A DNA stretch of 5,617 bases from Treponema sp. (lineage in GTDB: Bacteria > Spirochaetota > Spirochaetia > Treponematales > Breznakiellaceae), in NCBI GenBank assembly GCA_031288575.1, contig JAITRD010000025.1, positions 1 through 5,617 of the forward strand. Direction: 5' to 3'. How positions within the stretch are numbered: position 1 is the first letter of the stretch; the number at the start of each line of letters is the position of its first letter. A program made the translations under genes and the position numbers. The notes under the pieces are model-generated. The model was not told the origin of the DNA, searched no databases, and saw only the letters and a program-made list of their open reading frames with translations. Shown piece by piece: positions 4,320 to 5,617 of this stretch.

Positions 4320-5617
4320 ATGGAGGATCCCTTCCCTGCCATTCTGATCATCCTGGGGCTCCTCCTCTTTTCGGGGCTCATATCCCTGGCGGAAACGGCC
4401 CTGGCGTCCTCCCGAAAACCGCGGCTGCGGGCCCTGGCGGAGGGGGGCGGCAAAAAATACCGGCAGGCCCTGAAAGCGGCGGAAAATTCCGGCCCCCATC
4501 TTTTGGCGGCCCGGATCTGGCTTATCCTTTTAAGCATCGCCGCCGGCGCTCTGGGGGGCCGGAGCATAACCTGGGTTTCCCAGGCCCTAAGCCGGCGGTG
4601 GGAACATCTTGCCCCCTATGGGGAACTCATAGCCGGGGTGCTGGTTTTGGCGGGAATTGCCGCCGCCGCGGCGCTTCTGGGAGACATACTCCCGAAACAG
4701 TTGGGCCGCCTGGCCCCCGAGGGGATCATCCCCCGGATACTGCCCCTGCTCCACTTCCTTACCCTCTTTTCCTACCCCTTTATCCGGCTTTCCGCCGCCC
4801 TGTCGGACCTTTTGACCGGGATTTTCCATCCCGAGAATACCCCGGGAATCACCGAGGACGAACTGAGGATCGCCCTGATGGAGGGGGAAAAATCGGGGAT
4901 CGTGGAAAGCAAGGAACGGACCATGGTAGAAGGGGTCTTTTACCTGGGCGACCGGCCGGTAGAAACCTTTATGCTCCACCGCTCGGAAATCTTTTGGCTG
5001 GACATAAACGCCGGCGCGGAAACGGTACGGGCGGCGGTGATAAAAAACCGGGAGCAGGAGTATTTTCCCGTGGCAGACGGCACCCTGGATGACGTTATCG
5101 GGGTGGCCTATGGGGAGGATATACTCCTGGCTTTTCTGGAAGGCCCCTGGCAGGGGCTGAGGGCGGTCATGCGGGAGCCCCGTTTTGTGCCGGAAACCAT
5201 GTCCGCCCTCAAGGCCTTCGAGGTCTTTCGGGAGCAAAAAGAGAAATATATCTTTGTAATGGATGAATACGGCGGCTTTGCCGGGAGCCTTTCGATACAG
5301 GACCTGGTCGAAGGCATTGTGGGGCAGCTTTCCGTCCCTGCCCCGGAAGAAGAAACCATACTCCCCCAGGAAGACGGCGCCTGGCTGGTGGACGGCAGCG
5401 TCAATATTGACGAACTGGCCCGGACCATTTCCCTTTCAAGCCTGGTGGAGGAACACCGGAACAACCGCCCGGAATATCATACCCTTGCGGGGTTCATCCT
5501 GGAATTGTCCGGGGAGATCCCCAAAACCGGCGCCGGCTTCGACTATAAGGGCTTTCATTTCAAAATTGTCGATATGGACGGCAACCGGATTGATAAGGTG
5601 ATGATCTATCCTCCCCC
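4320..5617 (+). CDS. CorC/TlyC (CNNM) family membrane protein: DUF21, CBS pair, CorC_HlyC domain (3' end outside window)
   Basis: An open frame runs from the ATG at 4320 to the window end, giving 432 residues and lacking only a short C-terminus. The N-terminal DUF21 membrane domain has hydrophobic segments at about 5-25, 61-80, 101-120 and 137-166, with SLAETALASSRKPRLRALAEGG (22-43) and GDILPKQLG (121-129). ITEDELRIALMEGEKSGIVE (177-196) leads into a CBS pair: first about 212-272 (FPVADGTLDDVIGVAYGEDIL, 249-269), second about 280-340 with DEYGGFAGSLSIQDLVEGIVGQL (315-337). From about 352, LVDGSVNIDELA, PEYHTLAGFILELSGEIPKTG and VDMDGNRIDKV form the CorC_HlyC domain. Family members move Mg2+ or Na+ or aid Mg/Co resistance; the old name haemolysin is misleading. 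The usual GNN motif is absent (ARIWLILLSIA, 64-74), SxSE reads SLAE, and GE-x-x-PK reads GDILPK, so ion transport may be altered. The start is one base after the HD-GYP stop; ribosome-site support is weak (ACGGG, 4307-4311), which suggests translational coupling. Confidence 0.88.
   Translation, partial: MEDPFPAILIILGLLLFSGLISLAETALASSRKPRLRALAEGGGKKYRQALKAAENSGPHLLAARIWLILLSIAAGALGGRSITWVSQALSRRWEHLAPYGELIAGVLVLAGIAAAAALLGDILPKQLGRLAPEGIIPRILPLLHFLTLFSYPFIRLSAALSDLLTGIFHPENTPGITEDELRIALMEGEKSGIVESKERTMVEGVFYLGDRPVETFMLHRSEIFWLDINAGAETVRAAVIKNREQEYFPVADGTLDDVIGVAYGEDILLAFLEGPWQGLRAVMREPRFVPETMSALKAFEVFREQKEKYIFVMDEYGGFAGSLSIQDLVEGIVGQLSVPAPEEETILPQEDGAWLVDGSVNIDELARTISLSSLVEEHRNNRPEYHTLAGFILELSGEIPKTGAGFDYKGFHFKIVDMDGNRIDKVMIYPP

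Noticed and set aside
4587..5237. 216-residue minus-strand ORF and the overlapping plus-strand ORF at 4598-5092
   Set aside because: Both are out-of-frame shadows of the DUF21-CBS gene, whose domains are recognisable along the full length.

Overview
This is a protein-coding stretch of a bacterial chromosome, moderately GC-rich by eye, with tight gene packing and G-rich or AAGGAG-type ribosome binding sites. No rRNA, tRNA, insertion sequence, phage gene or CRISPR array is visible. The gene set is: a YczE/YyaS/YitT-type membrane protein, an AlaA-type aminotransferase, a two-helix membrane protein with a helical tail, a divergent HD-GYP protein, and a CorC/CNNM-type DUF21-CBS protein. Together with the protein style, this reminds me of treponemes or other spirochaetes, perhaps the higher-GC gut treponemes. 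That placement is inference; no single diagnostic marker is present.

Layout. Positions 1-162 hold the last 54 codons of a plus-strand gene I cannot identify. It converges, with a 4-base gap, on a minus-strand membrane protein gene (167-841). The first ATG of that gene lies inside its first membrane helix, and the better start appears to be a rare ATT placed behind a perfect AAGGAG. Upstream of it is an approximately 200-base non-coding gap (842-1039). It contains nested complementary segments, a T-run at each end of the block (one per strand), and a strong 18-pair inverted repeat just after the aminotransferase stop codon.

Positions 1040-3087 are a two-gene minus-strand operon: a TTG-started two-helix membrane protein with a helical, TPR-like cytoplasmic region, overlapping by four bases (ATGA) an aminotransferase that is a clear AlaA match, 405 residues long with Lys240 as the PLP lysine. 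A 109-base AT-rich divergent intergenic region (3088-3196) carries a direct repeat with 20-base period and a GTCAA-N6-TTGAC dyad.

The plus-strand operon (3197 to the window end) encodes an HD-GYP-family protein and, one base after its stop codon, a DUF21 / CBS-pair / CorC_HlyC membrane protein cut by the window end at residue 432. Both proteins depart from their family consensus at metal-ligand positions: HD to HE and AD to AC in the HD-GYP protein, and loss of the GNN motif and GE to GD in DUF21.

The most interesting points are the ATT start with its structured leader, and the paired departures from consensus in the HD-GYP/CorC operon. I see no clear sign of an entirely new multi-gene system.
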